Positions 26,744 through 38,587 of a DNA stretch of 64,000 nt are shown piece by piece (position 1 is the stretch's first letter; each line of letters starts with the position of its first letter). Source of the stretch: Bartonella sp. WD12.1 (GTDB lineage: Bacteria; Pseudomonadota; Alphaproteobacteria; Rhizobiales; Rhizobiaceae); assembly GCF_002022415.1 (NCBI RefSeq), contig NZ_MUBG01000001.1, forward strand, positions 1,322,501-1,386,500. The letters run 5' to 3'. The translations under genes were made by a program, and so were the position numbers. Below the pieces are notes generated by a model, which did no database searches, had not been told where the DNA came from, and saw only the letters and a list, made by a program, of their open reading frames with translations.

Positions 26744-27919
26744 GTTAACATTCCTTTATTGACTATAAACAAATCTATTGCAGTCCCTATAAATCTTAAC
26801 ACAAGCCACTCACTCATTTATTTATGTAAAAAGCTCGAAGCCCAACACCAATCAAAAATCAGTAAGCGTTCTAATATTCCAAAAAGAAGGACTCTATCAC
26901 AGCTAACAATAATGACTTCCCACAATAAAGAATGGCCACCATTCAACCACAAAGAAAAGCCCATTTTATTTCATGTTCTCAACAACATATCGTATCAATA
27001 ACACGCCCCACCAATAATATCACAAAGAAATGACCATATAAAAATGCCCTCTCAGGGCACCTTACACCCAAAGATCTGAAAAACCACTTCAGTCATTTCT
27101 CCTCATTAATCTCGCCACTACCAATAATCTCCCCCATCAATCCACATGAGATACACTCAAATGACAAGTAAACAACACTCTCATCAGGGGCAAAACTATC
27201 AGCGCATCACAGAAAAATTTAAGAAAAACACAAGCTCAATTACACGCAAAGCCATAAAAAATATCCCACTCAAACAACAAGAAAAGTGCAAAACCTAATC
27301 AAAAATGACACGCAAACTACAAAACACGATGAATTCAAAATGACGAGAAAAGCTCTCAACACACCACGCACAAAACACAAGGAACAAACCCCAGACATAA
27401 GCCACTAAAACCTCTCTGCCCCGTCTGTTCCAAACACCTTCAAAAAGCTCTTAACTTATTCAAAAAAGCTCTTACTTTAAAAAAACTCTCACCCAAATAA
27501 CAAGCCGATGACCAAGCAACTCACCTTTTGCAACTTCCCCCTCATGATCACCTCTTAAGCCTCTTCTCACAAGAAAGGCACAAAACCTACCGGGCACCTT
27601 CAACATCGTCAAACACCCCCGCACAGACAATATCCCTCCTACACCGCCGACAGTCCCCACACTCTTGATAGCTCCATATTACCGACATTCCATCGACATT
27701 TGTCATAAAATCACCATGTCTCATGAAATCTCGCTTATATTATCGCCACCACAATCACACCACGCAACACCCCTGCGCGGTAGATAACACGGCAGATACC
27801 ATCACCACGAAAACCTATTTTCAAACATTTATGGATGAGAGATACAATTGTGATTATGCTATAATAGTATCAGTTTACGTTCACCTTGTCAACTCTTATT
27901 AACTTTTTCTCTTTTGGTT
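26744..27919. other. 1.2-kb gap between the GTA cluster and clpB
   Basis: No supported gene. The first half is A/C-rich and the second half becomes moderately C-rich on the + strand. It must contain the promoter of the leftward phage/GTA cluster and the right boundary of that element. I see no integrase, tRNA or direct repeat that would mark an attachment site. Confidence 0.45.
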
Positions 27920-30517
27920 CTAAGCACTTGTGGGCTGCCCCGTAATGGGAGAAAAAGTCAAACGATCACCAGTTTTTGTAATAGCAACTGTTGTTTCATC
28001 ACCAATAGCCCCAAGCAAAATATCTTCAGCCAAAGGATCCTGAATTTCCTTTTGAATAATGCGCTTTAAAGGCCGCGCTCCATAAAGCGGATCATAACCC
28101 TTATTGGCTAAAAATTCTTTCGCTTCCTGTTCGATCTGCACTGTAATTTTGCGCTCACCAAGTAAATTTTGTAAATGTTTGATCTGAATATCAACAATCG
28201 CTTCCATATCTTTGCGCTGCAATCTCTCAAAGAGAATAATCTCATCAACTCGGTTTAAAAATTCGGGCTGGAATGCCGCTTTAACAATACGCATAACATC
28301 ATCTCTAGCCGCATCGGTTGTTTGTCCTTCCGGTAGAGCCGTTAAAATATCAGCACCAAGGTTAGAAGTCATAATAAGTAAGGTATTGCGAAAATCAACT
28401 GTGCGCCCTTGGCTATCGGTCAAACGCCCCTCATCAAGCACCTGCAATAAGAGATTAAAAATATCAGGATGTGCTTTTTCAATTTCGTCAAAAAGAATAA
28501 CCTGATAGGGTCTGCGTCTTACAGCTTCTGTCAGCACCCCGCCTTCTTCATATCCAACATATCCAGGGGGCGCACCAATCAGCCGTGCACCGGCGTGTTT
28601 TTCCATATATTCAGACATATCAATGCGCAACATTGCGTTAGAATCTTGGAATAAAAAAGCCGCAAGCGCCTTTGTTAATTCGGTTTTTCCAACACCCGTT
28701 GGTCCCAAAAACATGAAAGACCCAATAGGCCGGTTGGGATCTTGCAATCCAGCACGGGCACGGCGCACAGCACGGGCCACAGCCTGAACAGCATCTTTTT
28801 GTCCCACAACACGTTGGCTGATCTCATCTTCCATACGTAACAACCGCTCACGTTCTGCCTCGAGCATCCGATCAACAGGAACCCCTGTCCAGCGTGAAAC
28901 GATCTGTGCCACATGTTCAGCCATCACAATTTCTTCGATCAAATTGTTGCGTTGTTCATCATTTTCAGCGGCACTTAGTTGTTTTTCAAGATCAGGGATC
29001 ACACTATAGGCTAATTCCCCAGCCTGTTGAAACTGCCCATTGCGCTGTGCAATAGCCAAAGCATTTCGTGCCTCTTCGAGCCTTTTTTTCAAATCAGCAG
29101 CATGCCCCAATTTTTGTTTTTCAGCCTGCCAAGCTTGCGTCATTTCAGAAGATTGTTTTTCCAATGTATCAAGTTCAGCTTGCACCGTTTGCAAACGCTC
29201 TTTTGCTGTAGGATCAACTTCCGTTTTCAAAGCTTCTCGCTCAATCTTTAACTGCAAAATTCGCCGGTCAATATGGTCAAGCTCTTCGGGCTTGGAATCA
29301 ACCTGCATACGCAACCGCGCCGCCGCCTCATCAATAAGGTCAATCGCCTTATCGGGCAAAAAGCGATCAGTAATATACCGATTTGAAAGACGTGCAGCAG
29401 CAATCAAAGCACTATCAGCCAAGCGCACTTTGTGGTGCTGTTCATATTTTTCTTTAATCCCACGTAAAATAGAAATCGTATCATCAAGTGTCGGCTCAGG
29501 CACAAAAACAGGCTGGAAACGGCGTGCTAAAGCAGCATCCTTTTCTACGTATTTGCGATATTCCTCAAGCGTAGTTGCCCCAATACAATGGAGCTCCCCC
29601 CGTGCTAAAGCAGGTTTAAGCAAATTGGAAGCATCCATAGGTCCGTCAGATTTCCCAGCACCAACAAGATTATGCAATTCATCAATAAACAAAATGATCT
29701 GCCCGTTTTCAGCTTGCACATCTGATAAAACAGCCTTTAAACGTTCTTCAAATTCACCACGATATTTTGCCCCCGCAATAAGCGCTCCCATATCAAGTGC
29801 ATAAAGATGCTTATCACGCAATGTTTCAGGAACATCCCCATTAACAATACGCAGTGCCAAACCTTCAACAATTGCAGTTTTTCCAACACCAGGTTCCCCA
29901 ATAAGAACAGGATTATTTTTAGTCCGGCGTGATAAAACCTGAATAGCCCGACGAATTTCTTCTTCCCGACCAATAACAGGGTCCAGTTTCCCTTCCCGTG
30001 CATCTTTTGTCAAATCGCGCGCATATTTTTCCAAAGCATCATATTGACTTTCAGCATGCGGGCTTGTTGCCGTTTTTCCCTTTCGCATTGCATTAATCGC
30101 GTGATTGAGAACCTGTGGTGTCACCCCTGCATTTGATAAAATATCGGCAGTTTTAGCCGTTTTCTCCATAACAAGCGCTTGCAACACACGCTCCACAGTC
30201 ACAAACTGATCACCAGCTTTTTGTGCCAGATCCTCAGCCATTTTTAAAACTTTCGCCAAAGGTTGCGACATATAGAGCTGGCCATTTCCGCCCTGCACTT
30301 TAGGCAAAGCCTCAAGCGCCGCTTTAAGCGCTTCTTTAAGTGCAGGCAAATCACCTCCAGCTTTTTGGATCAAAGAAATAGCCAAACCTTGACTATCCTC
30401 TAATAGCGCTTTCAACAAGTGCTCAGGCATAAATTGCTGATGATCAGAAGCAAGAGCACTACCTTGTGCTGTTTGTAGAAACATTTGTAGCTGTTCGCTA
30501 TATTTATCCACGTTCAT
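27920..30517 (-). CDS. clpB: ATP-dependent disaggregase ClpB
   Basis: 865 residues, the usual length. It has the N-terminal double Clp_N domain, the first AAA+ module with GEPGVGKTA (Walker A) and [14 protein letters not shown] (Walker B), and the coiled middle domain (about 405-525). The second AAA+ module has GPTGVGKTE and [13 protein letters not shown]. The middle domain distinguishes ClpB from ClpA/ClpC. It resolubilises aggregated proteins together with DnaK after heat stress. A heat-shock promoter is visible upstream at 30672-30702. No anomalies. Confidence 0.98.
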   Translation of the reverse strand: MNVDKYSEQLQMFLQTAQGSALASDHQQFMPEHLLKALLEDSQGLAISLIQKAGGDLPALKEALKAALEALPKVQGGNGQLYMSQPLAKVLKMAEDLAQKAGDQFVTVERVLQALVMEKTAKTADILSNAGVTPQVLNHAINAMRKGKTATSPHAESQYDALEKYARDLTKDAREGKLDPVIGREEEIRRAIQVLSRRTKNNPVLIGEPGVGKTAIVEGLALRIVNGDVPETLRDKHLYALDMGALIAGAKYRGEFEERLKAVLSDVQAENGQIILFIDELHNLVGAGKSDGPMDASNLLKPALARGELHCIGATTLEEYRKYVEKDAALARRFQPVFVPEPTLDDTISILRGIKEKYEQHHKVRLADSALIAAARLSNRYITDRFLPDKAIDLIDEAAARLRMQVDSKPEELDHIDRRILQLKIEREALKTEVDPTAKERLQTVQAELDTLEKQSSEMTQAWQAEKQKLGHAADLKKRLEEARNALAIAQRNGQFQQAGELAYSVIPDLEKQLSAAENDEQRNNLIEEIVMAEHVAQIVSRWTGVPVDRMLEAERERLLRMEDEISQRVVGQKDAVQAVARAVRRARAGLQDPNRPIGSFMFLGPTGVGKTELTKALAAFLFQDSNAMLRIDMSEYMEKHAGARLIGAPPGYVGYEEGGVLTEAVRRRPYQVILFDEIEKAHPDIFNLLLQVLDEGRLTDSQGRTVDFRNTLLIMTSNLGADILTALPEGQTTDAARDDVMRIVKAAFQPEFLNRVDEIILFERLQRKDMEAIVDIQIKHLQNLLGERKITVQIEQEAKEFLANKGYDPLYGARPLKRIIQKEIQDPLAEDILLGAIGDETTVAITKTGDRLTFSPITGQPTSA

Positions 30518-30671
30518 TGTTTTCCCTTCTCTTGCGCTCTTACATGCCCATCCTTGAAGACATCACCTCAAAAGATCTCTCTTAGAACCACACTCTAATT
30601 GCTCATATAACACAATGAACAATCACCCACTGTAACAAATGAATACACTGTAACCAAATTATCACACATTT

Positions 30672-30702
30672 AAATATGGGTTCTCACAATAATCATGGCA
30701 AG
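30672..30702 (-). promoter_or_regulatory. sigma-32 (RpoH) promoter of clpB
   Basis: Reading leftward, CTTG (30702-30699) is followed after 18 bases by CCCATATTT (30680-30672). This fits the heat-shock consensus CTTG-N17/18-CCCATNT. It would place the transcript start near 30665, giving a roughly 150-base leader before the clpB ATG. Confidence 0.65.
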
Positions 30703-31050
30703 AGGGAAACACGTTAATCATGGCAAAAAGCGGGCAAATAATAAGTATAACAAAAAGAAAGTAAGAAACAGCATTATTTAAAGCATGATAACACACATAA
30801 GAAGTGCAATTTTCTCAAGTTTTCTTACACTTTTTACATTTCTTTTATTCCGCTATGCTTCTTTATGTCACCACGCTTCTTTATTTTACAACGTTTCTTT
30901 TAAGCTATTCTATTTTTAGTTCATTCAATTTTTACTCTATTCCACTTTTACGCTATTTTATTTTATCCTAATCCTTATCCTAATCCATCACTTACTTCCA
31001 TTATAGTGATGTAACTACTCCATTAACGGCGTAACTTTTTTGCCCACCTT

Positions 31051-31230
31051 TTATTCTTTTTCATCTGTATTGTGTGGTGGTGGCGGTAAAATATAAGCAC
31101 CTGAAAGCCACCGATTTAAATCAATTGCCCGACATCGTGACGAACAGAAAGGATAAGAATCGCGCTGTGACATTTTTCCACATTCTGGACAAGGGCGTGA
31201 TGGGCGCCGTGGTGTTGATTGCTCCTGCAT
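31051..31230 (-). CDS. yacG: DNA gyrase inhibitor/zinc-binding protein YacG
   Basis: 59 residues, read by hand. The ATG at 31230 is preceded by AGGAGA. The zinc knuckle is complete: CPECGK, then [17 protein letters not shown], which is the YacG hallmark. It ends in a Pro-rich and acidic tail. YacG binds GyrB and inhibits gyrase in E. coli. In Rhizobiales it usually directly follows maf; here 1.36 kb of C-rich repeat sequence separates the two genes, which still share strand and order. Confidence 0.93.
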   Translation of the reverse strand: MQEQSTPRRPSRPCPECGKMSQRDSYPFCSSRCRAIDLNRWLSGAYILPPPPHNTDEKE

Positions 31231-32592
31231 CGTCTCTCCTTTTTATACGTTTCCCTTCCCCTTATAAATCATCCCCCTTCTTTTCACCCTCTCAAATTCA
31301 TCCTCTCTCTTTCATCTACAAACCTTTCCCACAACTTTGCCTTCAATACCATTTCCACTCGCACCACCCTCACATACCCATCTCCCTCCTCACCACACAA
31401 CACCTCCTCCTCACACCCCAACTCAACGCCTATCCTTTCAACACTCCCTTAACACGCACATCATTTCCCCTCCAAATCCACCCTCTCAAACCAAAGCCCC
31501 CAGCATCTCCTCCCCAGCATTCACCCACAGCAATACCAATGCCAATCGACTTGCTCCCAACCAACTCTCGCTTGCTTCCCACGCACCTCCTAAATTCACA
31601 AAAAGCACCTCCACCTCTTTACACCCTCCACCAACGTACCTAACCTTGTCCCCGTCATTTCACACCCTAGCCTCTCCTCTTATACCGTGCCTAAACCTAC
31701 TCCACAGAGCATACCCTTCTCAGCTCTGTCCTACCTCTTCCCCTAAAGCCCCCTCACCCGTGCATCATTTCCCCTCCAGATCCACCTTCGTAAACCAAAG
31801 CCCCCAGCATCTCCTCCCCAGCATTCCATCACACTAGTGCAACCACCTCCTATCCCACAAAGCACGCTCTACCCCTTCCAAACATACTCCCAGCCCTCTC
31901 TTGCCTTTTCCTGCAAAGCTCCTAACACATCATACATCTCTAGTGCTCCCCCTCTTATCTATAGCCCTCTCCAGCCTTCACCACCTTCAACACCTTCCCA
32001 CAACCTTTACCCCCAGCATTCTCTTGGTAGCACTACTCACTAACCCACACAGAACTCACACTCAACACCATACTCTTCTCAATACCCCCTTACCCGCACA
32101 TCATTTCCCCTCCAAATCTGCCCTCTCAAACCAAAGTCCCCAGCATCTTCTCTCCAGCATTCCACCACACCGGTAGCAACCACCTCCTGTTCCACAGAGA
32201 ACACTCTACCCCTTCCAAACACACTCCCAGCTCTCTCTTGCCTTTTCCTACAAAGCTCCTAACACATCATACATCTCTAGTGCTCCCCCTCTCATCTACA
32301 GCCCTCTCCAGCCTTCACCACCTTCAACACCTTCCCACAACTTTGCCTTCAATACCATCATTTTCACTCGCACTAACCTCACATACCCCATCCCCCTCTT
32401 CACCACACAACACCTCTTCCTCACACCCCAACTCAACGCCTCTCCTTCACTCACATACCTCCCTTCTCCCTTTATTCCCATACATCATCTCCCTTTCACA
32501 TGCACCACTCTTCACCGCACAACACCTTCTTGCCCCATACTACTTTACGCTATCTAAGCAGCACCTTAGCCTCCTCATTTTCAAGGTATATT
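31231..32592. repeat. 1.36-kb G-poor, C-rich repeat spacer between maf and yacG
   Basis: The + strand is almost devoid of G and is made of diverged repeats. The segment from about 31925 (ACATCATACATCTCTAGTGC) recurs at about 32259 with a 334-bp period. CATCATTTCCCCTCCAAATC recurs at about 31461 and 32100, with a variant near 31762. Long + strand frames exist because only TAA stops are possible; they encode Ser/Pro/Thr/His-rich strings without ribosome-binding sites and are not genes. No RNA gene is visible. Confidence 0.85.
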
Positions 32593-33222
32593 TTAAGCCC
32601 ACTTGGAGAAAACAGGGTAATCATAAGATATTAAAAGATCCATTGTTTGCGCCAATGGTAAACCAACCACATTGGAATAAGAACCAGAAATATTAGTAAC
32701 AAAAGCCCCAGCCTTACCTTGAATAGCATAACCACCAGCTTTTCCCTCCCATTCCTGGCAAGCTAAATAAGCCTCAATTATTGAAGGGGTCAAACATCGA
32801 AAACGAACACAGCTTTTGACCAATTGAACAGTTTTTTTCCCACATTCATTCACAACACAAACAGCACTATATACGTTATGAGAACGCCCAGATAAAAAGC
32901 TCAAATATTTACAAGCTTCCTCTTTTCCACTCGGTTTAGGAAGAATAACACGTCCAACAGCAACAACAGTATCGGCAGCCAAAATCAGACATTTTTTCGA
33001 CAACAGAGCATGTTCGCTAACATGATCAGAACATAACAGGCTTTCATAAACTTTGAGTGCTTTTTCACATGCCAAGCGCTTAGCCAGATGAGCAGGATGC
33101 TCTTTTGGTTTTGGCGTTTCATCGATCGCAGCCGCATAAACTCGGCTTGGATTAACACCAATTTGCGCTAAAAGTTCTAAACGACGCGGAGAAGCAGAAG
33201 CAAGTACCAAATCGATTTCCAT
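32593..33222 (-). CDS. maf: Maf family nucleotide pyrophosphatase
   Basis: 209 residues. The N-terminal LASASPRRLELLAQIG is the Maf signature and AADTVVA carries the catalytic Asp. SGRSHNVYSAVCV, the AYLACQEWEGKAGGYAIQG segment and SNVVGLPL are also conserved. The family hydrolyses non-canonical or canonical NTPs to NMPs and affects septum formation. AAAGGGG precedes the ATG. It is downstream of infA and upstream of yacG on the same strand, the usual rhizobial order, though both gaps are widened here. Confidence 0.93.
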   Translation of the reverse strand: MEIDLVLASASPRRLELLAQIGVNPSRVYAAAIDETPKPKEHPAHLAKRLACEKALKVYESLLCSDHVSEHALLSKKCLILAADTVVAVGRVILPKPSGKEEACKYLSFLSGRSHNVYSAVCVVNECGKKTVQLVKSCVRFRCLTPSIIEAYLACQEWEGKAGGYAIQGKAGAFVTNISGSYSNVVGLPLAQTMDLLISYDYPVFSKWA

Positions 33223-33527
33223 AGCGAAAACCCCTTTGAGATTGCGTTAAAACGCATCACCTGACTTTACTTTGACACTCTTTCCCTTACAAAAGGAGCC
33301 TTTTAGAGCTAAGACTTTTTGGAACCACCAAACTTTCAAACTTTATTGTGTGACACCGTATGTCGCACTCTCACCTTGCTTATAAGCTCGCTTTGTTCCC
33401 ATCAACAACTTGGAAATTTTTTAAACGTATGCATCAAATTGTTCTGAAATTTCTGTATTTTTGAACAACTTTACGAACTTTTATTGAAGCAATAGGAAAG
33501 TTTTAAAAAAGTGGCCCCCGTATCCCT
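33223..33527. other. 305-base gap between infA and maf
   Basis: No gene seen. The sequence is A+T-rich and is not part of the G-poor repeat class. It has several T-rich and A-rich runs but no hairpin followed by a T-tract in the leftward direction. Confidence 0.4.
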
Positions 33528-33746
33528 TTATTTATAGCGATACGTAATACGCCCTTTTGTCAAATCATAAGGGGTCATTTCAACCATAATCTTATCACCA
33601 GCCAACACACGAATACGGTTTTTACGCATTCTTCCAGCGGTATGAGCAATAATTTCGTGATCATTTTCTAGTTTTACGCGAAACATTGCATTAGGCAAGA
33701 GCTCGGTTACAATACCAGAAAATTCCAAAACTTCTTCTTTGGACAT
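33528..33746 (-). CDS. infA: translation initiation factor IF-1
   Basis: 72 residues, exact family length, single S1/OB domain. [37 protein letters not shown] and [12 protein letters not shown] are diagnostic. It binds the 30S A site during initiation. An AAAGAAAG-like site lies upstream of ATG. Confidence 0.98.
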   Translation of the reverse strand: MSKEEVLEFSGIVTELLPNAMFRVKLENDHEIIAHTAGRMRKNRIRVLAGDKIMVEMTPYDLTKGRITYRYK

Positions 33747-34029
33747 AAATAAAAAGCTTTCTTTATATAATGAATTGATTGGATTTTATTTTACTGACTT
33801 TATTTTTATTTTACTGACTTTATAATGCAAATTTAATGTAAATTTATTGATTACTTATACATCGCAAATTATTGGAGGGTACTCATATCGTATTTTTACG
33901 GTTTTGTGAACAGGGATTTAACAAAGAATGAGATTTTCCTTTGCATTTATTAACAATCATATATTAACAATCATATTTGATTTAAGGTTTTCTCGCCTAT
34001 TTTGATTAAGAGCTTAGGTTTTTAAAATC

Positions 34030-35140
34030 ACACTTTTCTCCCTTTCCTGCCTCATTTTGCAAATCCCATTTTCTAACTGCTTCTCACCCTACAACCTCAA
34101 TCCCCAATCTCCCCTCTTTTCAACACCCCCCTTAACTTGCACATCACTCTGCCTCCAGAACCATCCTCGCAACCCCATCCCCTCCAACAAAAGTCCCTGG
34201 CATCCTCCCCAGCATTCCTCAATACCAATGCAACCAATCTCCTCCACACACTCTCTCCACCCTCCCAGACATATTCCAGTTCTCTCACGCTTCTTCCTCT
34301 AACACCCTTCCACAACAACAAACTTAGCCCATCACCCAACATTCACCACACACCTCTAGTTTCCACTTTTCTCACCCACAAACCTTCCCCTTGCAGCTTT
34401 TCCTTCTCATCCTCCTCTTCTCCCACCTGTACTGCCCTATACAACAGCCCAACACTTGCCTCCTAAACATCCCTACCCCCAATATCCACCCTCTCTCTTC
34501 CTATCCATATGCCCTCTCCACAACCTTGCTCTCACCTTATCCCTCTCCTACTCGCACTGCCCACACAGGCACCCAACGCTTCTCTCCCAAACACTCACCC
34601 TACAACCTCAATCCCCAATCTCCCCTCTTTCCAACATTCCCCTTAACTTGCACATCACTCTGCCTCCAGAACCATTTTCGCAAACCCATCCCCTCCAACA
34701 AAAGTCCCCGGCATCCGCCCCAACATACATACCTCCACACACTCTCTCAACCCTCCCAACAGTTTCACTTTTTTCACCACACACGCCCCATACCCTCTCC
34801 CTCCCCAGCATTCCCCCAATATCCTTCCCACTCCTTAACCCCACATCACATCGCACACTCAACGCTTCTTCCACTCCCCATCCACAGATCCCTTCCCTCA
34901 CAGCTTTCCCTTCACACCAGCATACACCCGTCTTCAAGCTCTCCTTCACCACTACACACATCATTTCCCAACCCCATCCCCTTCAACAAAAGTCCCCAGC
35001 ATCCACCCCAGCATACATATCTCAACACCAGCGCAACCAACCTGCTCCCACCAACGCTTGCTTCCTACACTCCTCCTAAACCTACCAAAAACATCCCCAA
35101 ACTCCTATCGCACACCGCATACACTCCCATCACCCGATAA
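34030..35140. repeat. 1.1-kb G-poor, C-rich repeat spacer upstream of purE
   Basis: Within the 33747-35383 gap the first 280 bases are A+T-rich (infA promoter side). The block 34030-35140 is C-rich with very little G on the + strand. A roughly 140-bp segment containing ACCCTACAACCTCAATCCCC recurs at about 34087 and 34606 (period about 519 bp), and CCCTCCAACAAAAGTCC or close variants appear three times. The last 240 bases return to normal composition and should hold the purE promoter. No gene supported. Confidence 0.85.
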
Positions 35141-35383
35141 AACCTTAACTCCCTGCCCCATTACCTTACCTTTATTTCTTTCTCACAAAGTACAACCCGA
35201 AATGAGTCAATTGAAGAAAAACCGTCGACTCTTACTATTCAACTTTACAAAAAATTACTCTGACTGTGTAAAAATTAATTTTGCAAAAAAAATGGAAAAC
35301 TTTTAAAATGGCAAACTTTTAAAAAGTTAAGAAAGTGAATTTCTTTGACAATACATAAAGTCTGGCAACAAAAAGGATGTGGA

Positions 35384-35899
35384 ATGGCCAAACACGCATT
35401 TGACGTCGCGATTGTAATGGGCAGCCAATCAGATTGGCAAACAATGCGCCATAGCGCGGATATTTTAACACAGCTTGGCATTTCTCATGTCTCACAGATT
35501 ATTTCCGCCCATCGCACCCCTGACCGGCTCTATCACTTTGCGAAAGGGGCAAAAGCAGCAGGCTTTAAAGTTTTGATAGCAGGTGCTGGGGGTGCAGCAC
35601 ATCTTCCCGGCATGCTTGCAGCCTTAACTCCATTGCCTGTTTTTGGCGTTCCCGTGCAATCACGTATCTTATCAGGTCAAGATTCTTTACTTTCCATAGT
35701 GCAAATGCCTGCAGGCATACCAGTTGGCACACTGGCAATAGGCAAAGCAGGTGCTATTAATGCAGCTCTTTTATCAGCAGCAGTAATGGCTGTTTATGAT
35801 GAAAACCTTGCTAAACGTCTTGAAGAATGGCGAAAGCAACAAACAGAAAATATTGCTGAATACCCTATGAATGAGGTTTTAGATGCCCCATCCTCCTGA
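35384..35899 (+). CDS. purE: N5-carboxyaminoimidazole ribonucleotide mutase PurE
   Basis: 171 residues from the ATG at 35384, which has AAGGA 8 bases upstream; the frame opens 13 codons earlier without a site. Class I PurE motifs: [41 protein letters not shown] and [14 protein letters not shown]. It converts N5-CAIR to CAIR in purine synthesis. It overlaps purK by 17 bases, indicating a coupled purEK operon. Confidence 0.97.
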   Translation: MAKHAFDVAIVMGSQSDWQTMRHSADILTQLGISHVSQIISAHRTPDRLYHFAKGAKAAGFKVLIAGAGGAAHLPGMLAALTPLPVFGVPVQSRILSGQDSLLSIVQMPAGIPVGTLAIGKAGAINAALLSAAVMAVYDENLAKRLEEWRKQQTENIAEYPMNEVLDAPSS

Positions 35900-36995
35900 A
35901 AGTTTACAACCGGGAAGTATGATTGGTCTGATTGGTGGGGGGCAATTAGCCCGCATGTTAGCGATGGCAGCAGCAGAACTTGGTTATCGCACAGTTGTTC
36001 TTTGTCCTGAAGCACACTGCCCAGCAGCGCAAACAGCCAATCATCATATCGTTGCGCCTTATGATGATGAGATAGCATTAGATCGTCTGATTGAAATGTG
36101 TGATGTTGTCACATATGAATTTGAAAATCTGCCTCTCCAAACAGCTCATTATATTGAGAAAGAAAAGCGCCTTTATCCCTCATCTAAAGCTTTGGAAATT
36201 GCGCAAGACCGAGTTCTTGAAAAAACTTTTTTAAATGAAAAAGGTATTCTCACAGCTTCATGGTATGCAGTCCATAATCGCGCTTCTTTAGTTTCAGGGC
36301 TGTCTGCATTGGGTGGACATGGCATTTTGAAAACAAGGCGCTTTGGCTATGATGGCAAAAACCAAGTTGTTCTTCATCACCCTAATGAACAGGCCATTGA
36401 TGCCGCTTTAAGCGCCCTTCACTATCAGCCCTCGATTTTAGAAGAAATTGTGCCCTTTTCATCGGAAATTTCAGTCCTCTCATCCCGCTCACCCCAGGGA
36501 GCTTCTGCCGCTTATGACTGCCCTGAAAATCAGCACAAAAATGGTATTCTTCATAAAACATTTGTTCCATCAAAAGTTTCATATGCCATACAAGAAGCCG
36601 CGCAAGAGGTAAGCTCTACGGTTATGCGCACTCTTGATTATGTTGGTGTCTTGTGCATTGAATTTTTTATTTTAGCAGATGGCCGTTTTCTTGTGAATGA
36701 ATTTGCCCCTCGTGTACACAACTCTGGTCATTGGACACAAAAAGCATGCATAACCTCACAGTTTGAACAGCATATCCGTGCCATTTGTGGCCTTCCTTTA
36801 GGTAGCACATACCGCCACAGTAATTGTGAAATGACCAACCTTCTCGGCCATAATTTGGATGACTTTAAACACTTTCTCACGCAAGAGCGCACATCAGTCC
36901 ATCTATATGGTAAAAACTCTGTACAACCAGAACGCAAGATGGGTCATGTCATCCAATTAACAGGTCCAGCTACCCCCTCTCCTCATTTCCCATAA
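35883..36995 (+). CDS. purK: N5-carboxyaminoimidazole ribonucleotide synthase PurK
   Basis: 370 residues, an ATP-grasp enzyme that carboxylates AIR with bicarbonate. Visible are the N-terminal [20 protein letters not shown], then [25 protein letters not shown] (ATP-grasp loop) and the [15 protein letters not shown] metal-binding motif near the C-terminus. The ATG at 35883 has GAGG 8 bases upstream and gives the N-terminal length normal for rhizobial PurK, so I keep it over the internal ATG at 35919. A 1.2-kb repeat spacer begins right after the stop. Confidence 0.96.
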   Translation: MPHPPESLQPGSMIGLIGGGQLARMLAMAAAELGYRTVVLCPEAHCPAAQTANHHIVAPYDDEIALDRLIEMCDVVTYEFENLPLQTAHYIEKEKRLYPSSKALEIAQDRVLEKTFLNEKGILTASWYAVHNRASLVSGLSALGGHGILKTRRFGYDGKNQVVLHHPNEQAIDAALSALHYQPSILEEIVPFSSEISVLSSRSPQGASAAYDCPENQHKNGILHKTFVPSKVSYAIQEAAQEVSSTVMRTLDYVGVLCIEFFILADGRFLVNEFAPRVHNSGHWTQKACITSQFEQHIRAICGLPLGSTYRHSNCEMTNLLGHNLDDFKHFLTQERTSVHLYGKNSVQPERKMGHVIQLTGPATPSPHFP

Positions 36996-38200
36996 ATCCT
37001 GTCACCCTGCTCCTCCACAAACCCTACTTGCCTTCACCCACGTACACTCCCCTCTCCTCTCCATCCTCGTCTTTAATATCCCTCCCACTCACACTAACCC
37101 ACACAACCCCCACTCCTTAGCTCCACACCACATTGCGCACTCAACGCTTCTTCCACTCCCCATCCACAGATCCATTCCCTCACAGCTTTTCCTTCCCACC
37201 AGCATACCCCACCCATCACCTGCCCTCAATTTCTCTCCACCACTCGTATACCATTCCCCCTCCAAATCCACCTTCTCAAACAACAACCCCCAGCATCTTC
37301 TCTCCCTACCATTCCCCCACACCGATACAACCAACCTACTCCCACCAACACACTCAAGCTCTCCTCTCCACCCCCACACTTCCCCTCTCTTCTCCATCCT
37401 CGCCTTTAATATCCCTCCCACTCACACTAACCCACATAACCCCCACAACTTGCCCCCCACACCACACCGCAGCCCGCACCCTTCTGTCAACCCAGCACAA
37501 ACTCCCCATCAGCACACCCCAATTTTCCCCCAAGTCCTCTTCTTCCAACACCCTTACCCGCATCATTCCCCCTCCAAATCCGCTTTCTCAAACAACAATC
37601 CCCAGCATCTTCCTTCCCTACCATTCCCCCGCACCGATGCAACCAACCTGTTCCCATCAACGCTCGTTTACTTTCCCCATTTCTCCTAAACTCCCCCTCT
37701 CCACCCACACACTCAACCCTCCCAAGCATTCCCCTTTACTCAAGCCCATTCCTCTTACCTTCTAACCTATCTCCTCCCATTACCCAGCACACCGTGCACT
37801 CAACGCTTCTCCCACTTCCCATCCATAAACCCTCTCGCCTCTTGACCACCTTTAACAGCCCCTCCCCACACACCATTCTTCCGCACCAACGCACTCAAAC
37901 ACTCCTCTCCACCCCCACACCACTTCCCCCTCTTTTCCCCACCCTCTTCCCTAAATATCCCTCCCACTCACACTAACCCACATAACCCCCACAACCTGCC
38001 CCCATACCACACCGCAGCCCACACCCTCTTTACTACCCCAGCACAAATTCCCCTACCAGCACACCCCACCTGTCACCCACACTCAAGCTCTCCTCCCTCA
38101 CTTGTCCCCAAGCTCTCCTTGCCTTCACACCCCACACCAGCCTCCCCTGCTCAACAATACACTCAACATCCTCCCCTTTTTCCTTAATTCCACAGCAAAT
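36996..38200. repeat. 1.2-kb G-poor, C-rich repeat spacer after purK
   Basis: The phrase TTAATATCCCTCCCACTCAC with CACTAACCCACA following recurs at about 37073 and 37408, with a variant near 37955. The + strand is nearly free of G, so three frames stay open for hundreds of bases on both strands, but none has a start signal or protein-like composition. The last 180 bases before rpmJ (38201-38381) are normal and hold its promoter and a hairpin. Confidence 0.85.
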
Positions 38201-38328
38201 GCTTAGTTGACAAAACTAAGACACCCTGCTAAAAATTTACCTTTCTTCTTATTCATTAGCGATGAATAGTGTTATCTCTTTGAGAGAAGCGCAGTGTTTT
38301 TTAAAGCGGTGATGAAAGAAACTATGTG

Positions 38329-38349
38329 ATGATACCAAAAGGGTATCAT
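38329..38349. promoter_or_regulatory. 8-bp hairpin in the rpmJ leader
   Basis: ATGATACC (38329-38336), a 5-base loop, then GGTATCAT (38342-38349) is a perfect stem ending 32 bases before the rpmJ start codon. No T-tract follows, so it is not a terminator. It may be a leader structure or protein-binding site; function unproven. Confidence 0.4.
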
Positions 38350-38381
38350 ATTATGAGTATGCGTTATAAACGGTGATTATT

Positions 38382-38507
38382 ATGAAAATTAAAAATTCGC
38401 TCAAAGCACTCAAAACACGTCACCGCCACAATCGGTTGGTGCGCCGCAAAGGTCGTATTTACATCCTTAATAAAACCAACCCACGGTTTAGAGCGCGTCA
38501 AGGTTAA
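38382..38507 (+). CDS. rpmJ: 50S ribosomal protein L36
   Basis: 41 residues. [20 protein letters not shown], the [20 protein letters not shown] segment and a terminal G identify the longer, Zn-free alphaproteobacterial L36 type; no CxxC is present. Very basic. A hairpin with a T-rich tail follows the stop. Confidence 0.95.
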   Translation: MKIKNSLKALKTRHRHNRLVRRKGRIYILNKTNPRFRARQG

Positions 38508-38517
38508 TGATGGTGTA

Positions 38518-38548
38518 GCCTGCTGTTTTTGCAGGCACTTTGCTTTTT
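38518..38548 (+). terminator. rho-independent terminator after rpmJ
   Basis: GCCTGC (38518-38523), a 7-base loop, GCAGGC (38531-38536), then a T-rich stretch to 38548. It is placed 11 bases after the rpmJ stop. Confidence 0.65.
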
Positions 38549-38587
38549 GAGGCTCTCAAAGCTTTTTCTTACAACATATCTTTTTTG

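Noticed and set aside
29040-29804. 254-codon + strand frame inside clpB
   Set aside because: Antisense shadow of a highly conserved gene; no independent signals.
31074-32696. Long + strand reading frames (up to 189 codons) in the maf-yacG spacer
   Set aside because: Ser/Pro/Thr/His strings with no ribosome-binding site; open only because G-containing stops TAG and TGA are rare in G-poor DNA. Part of the first one is antisense to yacG.
34057-35306. Frames of up to 249 codons on the + strand and 118 on the - strand upstream of purE
   Set aside because: Repeat-derived composition, several mutually overlapping frames open at once, no start signals.
37089-37976. Frames of 110 to 210 codons on both strands after purK
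   Set aside because: Same composition artefact; both strands open simultaneously and no conserved motif.
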